Counted from the stretch's first letter, positions 1-7,289 are shown. The stretch: DNA of 34,123 bases from an uncultured beta proteobacterium (GCA_902825845.1 CADECM010000027.1:2311-36433), one strand, 5' to 3'. Made by a program: numbers and translations. The notes: generated by a model from the sequence alone, not told the origin.

Positions 1-95
1 AGACGCTTGTATTCTCTGTAAACCGCGCTAACCCCACAGCCGTTTGCTGACAACGGCGCTAGACCGCCGGCACATTGAGGTTGTCGGAGAGAACC

Positions 96-293
96 ATGTC
101 AAACAAACGCAGAGGGCAACTCACGGTGACCGGAGAATGGGCGAAGCATCTGCGCCCCTTGAAACGCCGTGAATTCTGGAAGCAGGAGCGTCAGGCAGGC
201 AAGGAGGTCGCTCGTGCCGAGTTGCCTATCGCCTCCGAAATGCCTAACGATAGGCCAGCCTTGTTAACGGCCAGCCCACGTAAGTCTCGATAG
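96..293 (+). CDS. Small basic hypothetical protein
   Basis: A 65-residue ORF. The ATG at 96 is chosen because GGAGAG (86-91) sits just upstream; an in-frame TTG at 75 is the alternative. The first 43 or so residues are strongly basic, with the run KRRGQLTVTGEWAKHLRP followed by alternating Lys/Arg and Glu. This resembles short conserved proteobacterial proteins of unknown role as far as I can recall. The last 20 residues look like unconstrained read-through. No signal peptide, membrane segment or known domain is visible. It stands alone, with structured non-coding DNA downstream. The function is unknown; the good ribosome site and the protein-like N-terminal half are the main support. Confidence 0.5.
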   Translation: MSNKRRGQLTVTGEWAKHLRPLKRREFWKQERQAGKEVARAELPIASEMPNDRPALLTASPRKSR

Positions 294-311
294 CCGAAGG
301 GTATTGCACCC

Positions 312-348
312 TGCCCATGGTTTACGACGGGTCGTCGCGCCATGGGCA
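312..348. other. Nested perfect hairpin
   Basis: TGCCCATGG (312-320) pairs with CCATGGGCA (340-348). Inside the loop, ACGAC (324-328) pairs with GTCGT (331-335) across two bases. The result is a two-tier stem about 20 nt beyond the stop of the small ORF. No T-run follows on either strand, so a standard intrinsic terminator is unlikely. An RNA structure or a protein-binding dyad is possible. Confidence 0.5.
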
Positions 349-479
349 TCAGACCGGATACCAGCCCTCGTTCACGGGGCATTCCAACCTGAATTGACGC
401 GGCCGGGGCGCCATCTATCGCTAATGGCCTACCCAACAGGATTATTTACGCATCGGCGGGATCCATTGAACATGCAGGC

Positions 480-493
480 GAGCACATGTGCTC
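480..493. promoter_or_regulatory. 14-bp perfect palindrome upstream of PEP-CTERM gene
   Basis: GAGCACATGTGCTC is fully self-complementary and lies 45 nt before the start codon at 539, where an operator for a dimeric regulator could sit. A TTGAAC at 466-471 could be a -35 element, but no -10 box at the right distance was found. The role is inferred from symmetry and position only. Confidence 0.35.
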
Positions 494-538
494 ACTTGTT
501 AACGTCTCAACGATCGATCTTAGAGGAGGCAATAGGTC

Positions 539-1093
539 ATGAAAACCATCAGCAAAGTCCTCGCCGGCGGAGCGCTTCTGCTTGCGACGCAGGCGGCCAC
601 GGCCACATTTATCGGCGACAGCGTCGACGTGTTCGCGAACAACCCCCTCGGTTTGGCAATTTCCGATACGGCGACGGTAGGGGCTGGCGTCGAATTCAAC
701 GGAAGCGATCTCCTCTTTCGAGACTTCGCCATTGATCTGGGCGCATCCACGATCGCGTTCACGGTTTCCAAGGCCAGTTCCGGCGGCAACTTCACGGGGG
801 TTCTCAGTTCCCTGCTTATTTCCAACATCGACTATCAAGTGCTCGGCGTAACGCTTAACGCCGCCAGCAGCGCCTGCAGCACGGGCGCCGTCACCACTGC
901 TTTTACCGCCACTTCCATCAACATCGGCGGCTGCAACCTGAATACGCCGGCCACGGCCCTCAGCCAGTCGCTCATCTTCGACGTGGCCTTTGGTGGCAGG
1001 AATCAGGCCGTGCCGGAGCCGTCCACGGTCTTGCTGCTGGGTGCAGGGCTGCTCGGGATGGTGGTCAGGCGCAAATCGCCGCCGGCCGCGTAA
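539..1093 (+). CDS. PEP-CTERM sorting domain exported protein
   Basis: A 184-residue exported protein. It has a Sec signal peptide (residues 1 to about 22, MKTISKVLAGGALLLATQA) and a low-complexity body rich in Ser, Thr, Ala, Gly and Asn. It ends in a textbook PEP-CTERM sorting signal: VPEPST near residue 158, a hydrophobic stretch LLLGAGLLGMVV, then RRK. In this family exosortase (EpsH/XrtA) removes the tail during export, typically in bacteria that make exopolysaccharide. A pair of cysteines in the second half could form a disulfide. RBS GAGGAGG lies just upstream of the ATG. No exosortase gene is in the window, so it must be encoded elsewhere. The specific role, matrix or surface protein, cannot be told. 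Confidence 0.93.
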   Translation: MKTISKVLAGGALLLATQAATATFIGDSVDVFANNPLGLAISDTATVGAGVEFNGSDLLFRDFAIDLGASTIAFTVSKASSGGNFTGVLSSLLISNIDYQVLGVTLNAASSACSTGAVTTAFTATSINIGGCNLNTPATALSQSLIFDVAFGGRNQAVPEPSTVLLLGAGLLGMVVRRKSPPAA

Positions 1094-1207
1094 AGGCCTG
1101 CGGATACACGAGGGGCCTTACCGCCCGGTTTGCAGGGAAACGCTGGATCAGGAATTTGCCATTCGTCCCGAGTCCGGCGAGGGACTGAATGCGCGTTTCC
1201 CTGGTTG

Positions 1208-1798
1208 CTACACGTGCCCGAACCGCCAGCGCTCCAGTGTCGTCCATTCGTAGACGCCGGCGCGGTGGAAGGGCTCTCCCGTGCGGAAGGCTTCGGCTTC
1301 GGCCTTGCCGGCAACATCCAGCAGCAGCAGGCTGCCTGTGGTGTTGGTGCCCTGGTCGTCCAGCAGCGGTCCGCGGGCGACGATGATGGCGCTGTGCTGG
1401 TTCAGATAGTCGAGGTGCGCCTGGCGCAGTTGCGCACGGCGCGCGGCGCTGTCGGGCTTGTCGTGGCCGTGCAGGACGAACTGCATGGTGTCCGGCTTGC
1501 GCGGGTAATCGCGCTGGCGCACGGTCAGGCCCGGCTTCCAGCGCTCGATGTTGATCGATTCGAAGATGCCGGCTTTGGTGTAGGGATCGGCATTGATGTA
1601 GGTCTGCGCCGCCGTGCGATCGGGAAATTCGATCAGGCGCAGGCTGCCAATGGCGTTTTTGTTGTCATCCGTGAACAGCGGCCCCGAGTACCAGGTGACT
1701 TCGGGATAGCCATCGAGGAAATTGCGATGCGCGGGCAGTGTCGATTCGCGCAGCGCGTCGGTGGCCGGTTTGGAACGGCATTTGATCAGCCAGTGCAT
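1208..1798 (-). CDS. Tandem YCII-domain (YciI-like) protein
   Basis: A 196-residue protein made of two consecutive YCII-like ferredoxin-fold units. Each has an H-x-L/F start (MHWLIKCRSK; MQFVLHGHDK at about 105), a central strand near GPL, and an acidic-Pro-Phe/Tyr turn followed by an ERW motif (ADPYTKAG...IERW; GEPFHRAG...LERW). Normal YciI proteins are about 95-100 residues, so this is a fused duplication. The biochemical role of YciI is poorly defined. A perfect AGGAGG ribosome site lies upstream (complement at 1806-1811). It is the last gene of a leftward group after the PilZ gene, with 86 nt between them. Confidence 0.8.
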   Translation of the reverse strand: MHWLIKCRSKPATDALRESTLPAHRNFLDGYPEVTWYSGPLFTDDNKNAIGSLRLIEFPDRTAAQTYINADPYTKAGIFESINIERWKPGLTVRQRDYPRKPDTMQFVLHGHDKPDSAARRAQLRQAHLDYLNQHSAIIVARGPLLDDQGTNTTGSLLLLDVAGKAEAEAFRTGEPFHRAGVYEWTTLERWRFGHV

Positions 1799-1862
1799 GC
1801 GTCAGGCCTCCTGTCGTGTCATGGCCACGGTCTCGTTCGCGTTCGCCTGTCGGCCATGCTAT

Positions 1863-1881
1863 ATAAATTATTGATTTTAAA
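1863..1881 (-). repeat. AT-rich gene-end motif, copy A
   Basis: Read on the minus strand this is TTTAAAATCAATAATTTAT, 16 of 19 matching the consensus TTTAAAATCAATAGGTTAT. It starts 3 nt after the TAA stop of the PilZ gene (1885-1887) and reads in the same direction as that gene. It is strongly AT-rich in a GC-rich background. Confidence 0.6.
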
Positions 1882-1884
1882 CAA

Positions 1885-2238
1885 TTATTTCCGGCGATCG
1901 ACTCTGCCAACGTTATGCGAAAAATACTCCTGCAGGTAGCGGTCGATGGCGCGGCGGCATTGATCGCTGATGGACAGGATCTTCACGCCGGTGCCGAGTT
2001 CGCCACTGTGCCGCACTTCCACGCTGCATTCGATCGACACGCCGGGTGACAACTCGAACTGCAGTCCGTAGATTTCGCCGGCCTCGAACTCCCTGCTGCT
2101 CAGCAACTGAAAGCCGTCGTCGCAGATGTCCTGCAGCAGCACTTTGATGGAGTTTGCGCCGTCGATCAGTTCGCCCCGCGGCGTTACCCTGACACGTGGC
2201 GCGCGGCGCTTGTCTACTCTGCCAGGGGTTGCAGCCAT
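1885..2238 (-). CDS. PilZ domain protein
   Basis: A 117-residue protein that is almost entirely one PilZ domain, the family of cyclic di-GMP receptors. The N-terminal arginine motif is visible as R11-x-x-x-R15 in KRRAPR. The second motif, normally D/N-x-S-x-x-G, is present as D37-I-C39-D-D-G42, with Cys replacing Ser. The remainder alternates beta strands as expected, and a short C-terminal helix contains RRAIDRYLQEY. c-di-GMP binding is therefore likely but not certain. A role in motility, adhesion or exopolysaccharide control would fit the nearby PEP-CTERM gene, but that is inference. It lies 42 nt after the upstream secreted-protein gene on the same strand, so co-transcription is plausible. 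Confidence 0.85.
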   Translation of the reverse strand: MAATPGRVDKRRAPRVRVTPRGELIDGANSIKVLLQDICDDGFQLLSSREFEAGEIYGLQFELSPGVSIECSVEVRHSGELGTGVKILSISDQCRRAIDRYLQEYFSHNVGRVDRRK

Positions 2239-2280
2239 GATTTCCGTCCCGTGTGTGTGTCGCGGTTGCGTGCGAGCACA

Positions 2281-3015
2281 TCAACCGCCCAGATACTCTA
2301 TGCCCAAAACATATTCCATCATGCGCCAGCCGGCGCCGGTCTTGGCAAAGCAGGCGCGATACTCGACCGCGCTGCGGATATGTTCTTCCGGCACGTACGC
2401 ATCGCGTCCGGCGTGGCGGATTTTCACCCAGCGCTGTTGCAGTTGCGCTTGCGTGTCCGCGACTTCCCAGTCACGCACCGCGACGATATCGTAGCTGAGG
2501 CTGCCCAGCGTGCCGGCACCATGCGAGGGTCCATCCTTGACCAGCGCCTCCCTTACCGTGATCGCGCCGCTGTCGTAGGGGTCCACGTCATCCAGCGGCC
2601 ACTTGATCGGCACATACGGCGCGCACAGCAGGCGTTCGCCTTTTTTCGGCTGATACCAGACGCTGCCCATTTGCAGCACCATCGGCAATTCGCGCATCAG
2701 GCGTTCGTCCTTGCCCTCGAGATCCCAGATCTTGCGGAATACCGCGATCCCCCGCGGCGCCTCCAGCGGATTGAGAATGTTGGCATCGAGAATGCTGACC
2801 AGGGCCTTGCGGTCACCGCGTTGCAGCGCCTGCAGCAGCCAGGCACGAAACTGCACCCACGATGCGTCCGCGGCACCTTCGTCCGCCGGCAGCAGTTTGC
2901 GCGGCGCCGCGGGCTGTGCGGCGGTTGACTGTGCCAGTACGGGCGAAGACATCATCAGCGCCAGAACGGCGGCCAGCAAGGCGCTGGCGAATCGGGCGGG
3001 CTGACGCGGCGTCAT
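2281..3015 (-). CDS. Secreted hypothetical protein, SH3-like C-terminus
   Basis: A 244-residue exported protein of unknown function. The start is set at 3015 because residues from there form a clean Sec signal peptide (basic TPRQPAR, hydrophobic core, cleavage near PVLA-Q). An in-frame ATG at 3099 would put a second hydrophobic segment in front. The mature region begins with a Pro/Ala linker, then a helical part (VQFRAWLLQALQRGD), and a beta-rich C-terminal half containing QRWVKIRHAGRDAYVPEEHIRS, reminiscent of bacterial SH3-like folds. Membership of a named family is not established. It is the first gene of the leftward group, divergent from the biotinyl carrier gene. Confidence 0.72.
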   Translation of the reverse strand: MTPRQPARFASALLAAVLALMMSSPVLAQSTAAQPAAPRKLLPADEGAADASWVQFRAWLLQALQRGDRKALVSILDANILNPLEAPRGIAVFRKIWDLEGKDERLMRELPMVLQMGSVWYQPKKGERLLCAPYVPIKWPLDDVDPYDSGAITVREALVKDGPSHGAGTLGSLSYDIVAVRDWEVADTQAQLQQRWVKIRHAGRDAYVPEEHIRSAVEYRACFAKTGAGWRMMEYVLGIEYLGG

Positions 3016-3077
3016 GGCGTTATAAGCAGGGTTGGCGGCATTTCCCGCAGGGCAAAAAAGCAAGGCGAGTATGGTAA

Positions 3078-3102
3078 GCGTTGTGCGCCGCAGGCACAAC
3101 GC
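3078..3102. promoter_or_regulatory. 9-bp inverted repeat in divergent promoter region
   Basis: GCGTTGTGC (3078-3086) and GCACAACGC (3094-3102) are perfect inverted repeats around a 7-nt centre. The right arm covers the position expected for the -35 element of the TATAAT at 3116-3121, as an operator would. It lies between two divergent genes. The bound factor is unknown; a short hairpin in RNA is the alternative. Confidence 0.4.
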
Positions 3103-3115
3103 CCGTGCTGCGCGC

Positions 3116-3121
3116 TATAAT
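3116..3121 (+). promoter_or_regulatory. Consensus -10 box upstream of biotinyl carrier gene
   Basis: A perfect TATAAT, 56 nt before the ATG at 3178. No good TTGACA-like -35 lies 16-18 nt upstream; an inverted repeat occupies that position instead, so activator dependence or operator overlap is possible. The start codon also has a good GAGGG site at 3169-3173. Confidence 0.5.
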
Positions 3122-3177
3122 TCACGCTACCGCAGTGTCAATGTGATTGGCACGTCATCGACTCTACCGAGGGAATT

Positions 3178-3399
3178 ATGGCGCGTATCGAAGTGAAATC
3201 GGAAATTACCGGCACCGTGTGGCAGCTCAAATCCAAACCCGGCGACACGGTTGAGTCGGGCGACACGCTGGTGGTCATCGAGTCGATGAAAATGGAAATA
3301 CCGGTGATTACCGAGGACGGCGGCGTAGTCAAAGAGATTCTGGTGAAGGAAAAAGACGCGGTAGCCGAAGGACAGGTGGTCGCCATACTCGAAGGGTAG
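3178..3399 (+). CDS. Stand-alone biotinyl/lipoyl carrier protein
   Basis: A 73-residue protein consisting of just the biotinyl/lipoyl attachment domain. The modification site E35-S-M-K38-M-E matches the biotin-type EAMKM pattern, with Lys38 as the expected attachment point. Gly residues of the flanking hairpins (KPGDTV, EDGGVV) and the KEKDAVAEGQVVA tail complete the flattened beta barrel. Biotin is more likely than lipoate because of Met on both sides of the Lys. Such minimal proteins act as carboxyl carriers for acyl-CoA or other carboxylases, but no carboxylase or transcarboxylase subunit is visible here, so the partner must be elsewhere. It is followed 43 nt later by a Bug-type binding protein. 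Confidence 0.88.
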   Translation: MARIEVKSEITGTVWQLKSKPGDTVESGDTLVVIESMKMEIPVITEDGGVVKEILVKEKDAVAEGQVVAILEG

Positions 3400-3442
3400 C
3401 TGCGTCGCCGGACGTTGATGCGGGCTTTCAGGGGGACTTGAT

Positions 3443-4435
3443 ATGAAGCTTGGAAACATGCAACGGGCAGGCCTGCTCATAACGTTATCTGCAACAGCTG
3501 CCGGCTTTGCGTTGGCCCCGGTGGCGGCAACGGCACAACCGTTTCCTTCGCGGCCGGTGCGCATGATCGTGCCGAATCTGGCAGGCAGCGCAACCGACGT
3601 CGTTGCGCGCATGGTCGCGCAGCGCTTCACCGAGATGTGGGGCCAACAGGTGGTGGTCGACAACCGCGCCGGTGCCAGTGGCGTGATCGGCACCGAACTC
3701 ACCGCACGCGCGCCGGCCGATGGCTACACCATTCTCATGGGCACCTCGGCGGCACTGGTGATTGTGCCGATAATCAACAAAGTCCCCTATGAAACACTGC
3801 GCGATTTGACGCCGGTTTCGCTGGTGGTGGTGAGTCCGCAGATGCTGGTGAGCCACCCCTCGGTGGCGGCGACAAACGTCAATGAGCTGGTGGCGCTGGC
3901 GCGCGCCAATCCCGGCAAGCTCAATTGCGGCTCGCCCGGCACCGGCACCTCCAATCACCTCGGCTGCGAGTTGCTGAAGGTGATGACCAAGACTGACATT
4001 CTGCATGTGCCGTACAAAGGCGCTTCCGCGGCCATCAGCGATCTGGTCGGCGGCCAGTTGCACTTCCTGTTCAACAGCATGCCCGCGGTGTGGCCGCTCG
4101 CCAAGGCCGGCAAACTGCGCGCGCTGGCACACGGCGGCACCAAGCGCTCGCCCGCCGCGCCCGAGGTGCCGACGGTGGCGGAATCAATCCCCGGTTTTCA
4201 ATGTGCCACCTGGTATGCGCTGATCGCGCCCGGCAGCATGCCCAAGCCGATTCTTGCCAAGCTCAATGGCGACATGGTCAAGATGATCAACGAACCGGCG
4301 TTCTCCAAGCGCATTATTGATCAGGGGCAGGAACCGAAAGCCACCACCTCGGCCGAACTCGGCGCCTTCATCCGCGAGGAATCCACGCGCTGGTCGGGTG
4401 TGCTCAAGGCCGCGGGGATCAAGGCCTCGAAATAA
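3443..4435 (+). CDS. Bug/TctC family periplasmic solute-binding protein
   Basis: A 330-residue member of the tripartite tricarboxylate transporter receptor family. A long signal peptide (about 30 residues, ending APVAATAQ) precedes the hallmark mature start PFPSRPVRMIVPN. Other family signatures are visible: VVVDNRAGASGVIGTE, ADGYTILMG, HVPYKG, DLVGGQLHFLFNS and the GKLRALA segment. These periplasmic Venus-flytrap proteins bind carboxylates, aromatic acids or other small organic compounds. The usual membrane partners TctA and TctB are not nearby, so it is an orphan receptor, as is common in Burkholderiales. The ligand cannot be deduced. SD GGGGGAC lies at about 3431-3437. Confidence 0.93.
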   Translation: MKLGNMQRAGLLITLSATAAGFALAPVAATAQPFPSRPVRMIVPNLAGSATDVVARMVAQRFTEMWGQQVVVDNRAGASGVIGTELTARAPADGYTILMGTSAALVIVPIINKVPYETLRDLTPVSLVVVSPQMLVSHPSVAATNVNELVALARANPGKLNCGSPGTGTSNHLGCELLKVMTKTDILHVPYKGASAAISDLVGGQLHFLFNSMPAVWPLAKAGKLRALAHGGTKRSPAAPEVPTVAESIPGFQCATWYALIAPGSMPKPILAKLNGDMVKMINEPAFSKRIIDQGQEPKATTSAELGAFIREESTRWSGVLKAAGIKASK

Positions 4436-4457
4436 TTCGCAGCGGGATGCACTGCCT

Positions 4458-4922
4458 TTAACGCGGCAACACCGCCTGCCCCAGCGCCACCGCCGTCACA
4501 CTGTTCTGCGGCGAGCCGTCGATCAGCCGGTCGGAATACGTCAGATACACCAGCACATTGCGCTTGCGGTCGACCATGCGCACCACGCGCAGCCGTTTGA
4601 ACAGCACCGACATGCGCTCGCTGAACAGTTCTTCCTGCGGCGGCAGCGATTTGCCGGTAAACGCGATGGGGCCGACCTGGCGGCACGCGATCGACGCCTC
4701 TGCCTTGTCCTCCGCCAGGCCCACCGCGCCGCGGATGCCGCCGGTCTTGGCGCGCGATACGTAGCACGTCACGCCGCTGACTTTGGGGTCATCGTAGGCT
4801 TCGACCACCACCTTGTGATTGGCGCCAATCAGCACAAAAGCAGTCGATACCTCGCCCACTTCCTCCGCGCGCACGCACGCGGCCAGTGTCAGGACCAGCA
4901 AAAAGACATAACGTTTTTTCAT
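4458..4922 (-). CDS. creA: CreA family periplasmic protein
   Basis: A 154-residue protein with a signal peptide (MKKRYVFLLVLTLAACVRA, about 19 residues) and the very characteristic CreA body: KVVVEAYDDPKVSGVTCYVSR, AKTGGIRGAVGLAEDKAEAS, IACRQVGPI, and a C-terminal LVYLTYSDRLIDGSPQNS. The resemblance to E. coli CreA is strong over the full length. CreA is conserved in proteobacteria but its biochemical role is not known. Two cysteines in the mature region, one in TCYVS and one in ACRQ, may form a disulfide. It converges on the preceding Bug gene (22 nt between the stops) and diverges from the SDR gene. The creBCD genes are not next to it. Confidence 0.92.
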   Translation of the reverse strand: MKKRYVFLLVLTLAACVRAEEVGEVSTAFVLIGANHKVVVEAYDDPKVSGVTCYVSRAKTGGIRGAVGLAEDKAEASIACRQVGPIAFTGKSLPPQEELFSERMSVLFKRLRVVRMVDRKRNVLVYLTYSDRLIDGSPQNSVTAVALGQAVLPR

Positions 4923-5067
4923 GACGGACTTTCAGCGTGATTAAAAAGGCGCACCGGGATCAAAAGTATCCCTGAACGCTTCGCCAGCGGTCAATGGCGG
5001 TTGTGCCGGCAGGGCGGCGCGGCGGATAATGCAAGGCATCTCAACCCTGTCCTGTGGAGAAAACCTC

Positions 5068-5859
5068 ATGATGCCTGCTGAATACGATATCACCGGAAAA
5101 GTGGTTTTCATCTCGGGCGCCGGCCGCGGCATCGGCAAGGGCATCGCACAGGTGCTCGCGGAATGCGGCGCGGATATCGCGCTCAATGCGCTGACCCCGA
5201 AATACGTCAACGGCACCGCCGCCGAGATCGCCAAAGCCTCGGGCAGAAAAGTCGTACCGGTGATCGCCGACGTCACGCGGCCGGCCGACGCGCAGCGCGC
5301 CATCGATTCGGTAATCGCCACTTTCGGCCGCATCGACGTGCTGGTGAACGCGCTCGGTGACTCGATCCGCAAGCCGCTGGTGACGTTGCCGGGCAATGCG
5401 GACAACACCGGCGTATCCGACGATGAACTCAAATTCATCATGGACATCAACCTCACTGAAGCGCTGCTGTGCACGCGCGCGGTGGGCCCGCACATGCTGG
5501 CGCGCGGCTCGGGCAAGGTGATCAACATCGCCTCGTGGACCGCGCATCAGGGCGGGCGCGATCTGGTGCTCTACACCACGGCCAAAACCGCGCTCGCCGG
5601 CTTCACCCGCGCGCAGGCGCTGGAGTGGGCACCCTACGGCGTGCGCGTGAACTGCATTGCGCCGGGCATCTTCCCGGATGTGGTGACCTCGGGCGAAGAG
5701 CGCGTCAAACAAACCACCGAGCGCGCCAAGCAAGCCGTGCCGCTCAAGCGGCCGGGACAATTGCGTGAAGTGGGCTTGCTGGCGTTGTATCTCGCCTCGG
5801 ATGCCTCGGACTATATGACCGGACAGACGATATTGCTGGATGGGGGGATGGGGTTGTAG
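5068..5859 (+). CDS. SDR family oxidoreductase
   Basis: A 263-residue classical short-chain dehydrogenase/reductase, a soluble NAD(P)-dependent enzyme acting on alcohol or ketone groups. The Rossmann motif G17-A-G-R-G-I-G23, the NALG equivalent of the NAG motif, catalytic Ser156 (NIASW) and Y169-x-x-x-K173 are all present, as is the C-terminal YMTGQTILLDGG. The start was put at ATG 5068, which is followed directly by a second ATG and preceded by TGGAGA; an ATG at 5029 would add 13 residues unlike the family. The substrate is unknown. An Arg (R20) after GAG hints at NADP preference, but this is weak. Confidence 0.92.
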   Translation: MMPAEYDITGKVVFISGAGRGIGKGIAQVLAECGADIALNALTPKYVNGTAAEIAKASGRKVVPVIADVTRPADAQRAIDSVIATFGRIDVLVNALGDSIRKPLVTLPGNADNTGVSDDELKFIMDINLTEALLCTRAVGPHMLARGSGKVINIASWTAHQGGRDLVLYTTAKTALAGFTRAQALEWAPYGVRVNCIAPGIFPDVVTSGEERVKQTTERAKQAVPLKRPGQLREVGLLALYLASDASDYMTGQTILLDGGMGL

Positions 5860-5900
5860 CGGACGGGGCGACGTACGCTGAGGCCGATTTCTTCCCGCGA

Positions 5901-5930
5901 TTTCCGACGACAATTGGTCCTTTCGGACGA
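5901..5930. promoter_or_regulatory. 10-bp direct repeat spaced by 20 bp
   Basis: TTTCCGACGA (5901-5910) recurs as TTTCGGACGA (5921-5930), one mismatch, with starts exactly 20 bp or two helical turns apart. It lies 94 nt before the DUF2130 gene. In-phase direct repeats are a common layout for regulator sites. Functional evidence is lacking. Confidence 0.25.
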
Positions 5931-6023
5931 ACGGCCCACGGGCTGGCAGGCGGGCAGCACCCCGCTACGTCCCGCGTGGCAATACACCTGTGCCGGCAGG
6001 AGTGACAATCTGAGGAACGCCGC

Positions 6024-7289
6024 ATGACCGAACCCACCATCACCTGCCCCAGTTGCAGGGTCGAAATCAAACTCACCGAATCGCTGGCCGCGCCGTTGTT
6101 GGCGGCTACGCGGCAGGATTTCGAGAAACGCCTCGCGCTAAAGGATGCCGACATTGGCAAGCGTGAAGCGACGCTGCGCGAGCACGAGGCCTCGTTGGCC
6201 AAAGCCAGGGAAGCCATCGACGATCAGGTGGCGGAGAAGCTAAAGCAGGAGCGCGCGCGCATCGTTGCCGAGGAAGCCAGGAAGGCGAAACAGCTGGCCG
6301 CCAGCGACATGGAACAAAAACTGAATGAAATCAATGCATTAAACGAAGTCCTCAAGCAGCGCGACGCGAAACTCGCCGAGGCGCAAAAAGCGCAAGCCGA
6401 TCTTATCCGCAAACAACGCGAGCTGGATGACGCCAAACGCGAGGTGGAACTCACCGTGGAAAAGCGCGTTCAGGACGGCCTCGCGACCACGCGCGAACAG
6501 GCACGCAAGGAAGCCGAAGAACAGCAAAAGCTCAAGGTCGCGGAAAAAGAACAAACCATCCTCGCCATGCAAAAGCAGATCGAGGACCTCAAGCGCCGCG
6601 CCGAACAGGGCTCGCAACAACTGCAGGGCGAAGTGCAGGAACTGGAACTGGAAAGCCTCCTACGCAGTAAATTTCCGTTTGACAGAATCGAACCGGTGCC
6701 CAAAGGCGAATTCGGCGGCGACGCGCTGCAGCGTGTCGTCGGCGCCAGCGGGCAGACCTGCGGCACCATCCTGTGGGAATCCAAGCGCACCAGGAACTGG
6801 AGCGACGGCTGGCTGGTCAAGTTGCGCGAAGACCAGCGCACGGCCAAGGCGGAGATTGCGGTCATGGTCAGTCAGGCGTTGCCGAAGGGTGTGGAATCCT
6901 TCGATGTCGTCGACGGCGTGTGGATCACCAACCCGCGCGCCGCTTTACCCGTGGCCACTGTGCTGCGCCACAGCCTGCTGGAAGTCAGCGCCGCACGGCA
7001 GGTGTCCGAAGGCCAGCAAACCAAAACCGAGCTGGTCTATCAATACCTCACCGGCCCGCGCTTTCGCCAGCGCGTCGAGGCCATCGTCGAAGCGTTTTCG
7101 TCGATGCAGGACGACCTCGCCGCCGAGAAAAAAGCCATCCAACGCCAGTGGGCCAAGCGCGAAGTTCAGCTCAACAATGTGTTGCAGTCCACCGCGGGCA
7201 TGTACGGCGATTTGCAGGGGATTGCCGGCAAGTCGCTGCAGGAGATTGCGGGGCTGGAACTGCCGGCGCTGGATGCGCCGTCAGTTTAG
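6024..7289 (+). CDS. DUF2130 domain-containing coiled-coil protein
   Basis: A 421-residue protein with three parts. Residues 8-15 carry a single C-P-S-C knuckle (half of a zinc ribbon). Residues 30-215 are a long charged coiled coil rich in Lys, Glu, Ala and Gln. Residues 220-400 form the DUF2130 domain. The domain contains FPFDRIEPVPKGEFGGD, then ILWESKRTRNWSDGWL, and further on DQRTAKAEIAVMVS. D233, E252 and K254 sit in a D-(X18)-E-x-K arrangement resembling PD-(D/E)xK nucleases. The coiled coil plus nuclease-like layout recalls RmuC, but there is no direct evidence of activity. RBS GAGGA (6012-6016) supports the start. It stands alone, between the SDR gene and a Bug gene. The biological role is undescribed to my knowledge. 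Confidence 0.88.
   Translation: MTEPTITCPSCRVEIKLTESLAAPLLAATRQDFEKRLALKDADIGKREATLREHEASLAKAREAIDDQVAEKLKQERARIVAEEARKAKQLAASDMEQKLNEINALNEVLKQRDAKLAEAQKAQADLIRKQRELDDAKREVELTVEKRVQDGLATTREQARKEAEEQQKLKVAEKEQTILAMQKQIEDLKRRAEQGSQQLQGEVQELELESLLRSKFPFDRIEPVPKGEFGGDALQRVVGASGQTCGTILWESKRTRNWSDGWLVKLREDQRTAKAEIAVMVSQALPKGVESFDVVDGVWITNPRAALPVATVLRHSLLEVSAARQVSEGQQTKTELVYQYLTGPRFRQRVEAIVEAFSSMQDDLAAEKKAIQRQWAKREVQLNNVLQSTAGMYGDLQGIAGKSLQEIAGLELPALDAPSV

Noticed and set aside
1..60. GCCGTT/AACGGC dyad (39-57) as terminator of an upstream gene
   Set aside because: 6 bp with 7-nt loop and no T-run; upstream gene not in the window.
5041..5913. Minus-strand ORF opposite the SDR gene
   Set aside because: Shadow of a conserved SDR with intact active site.
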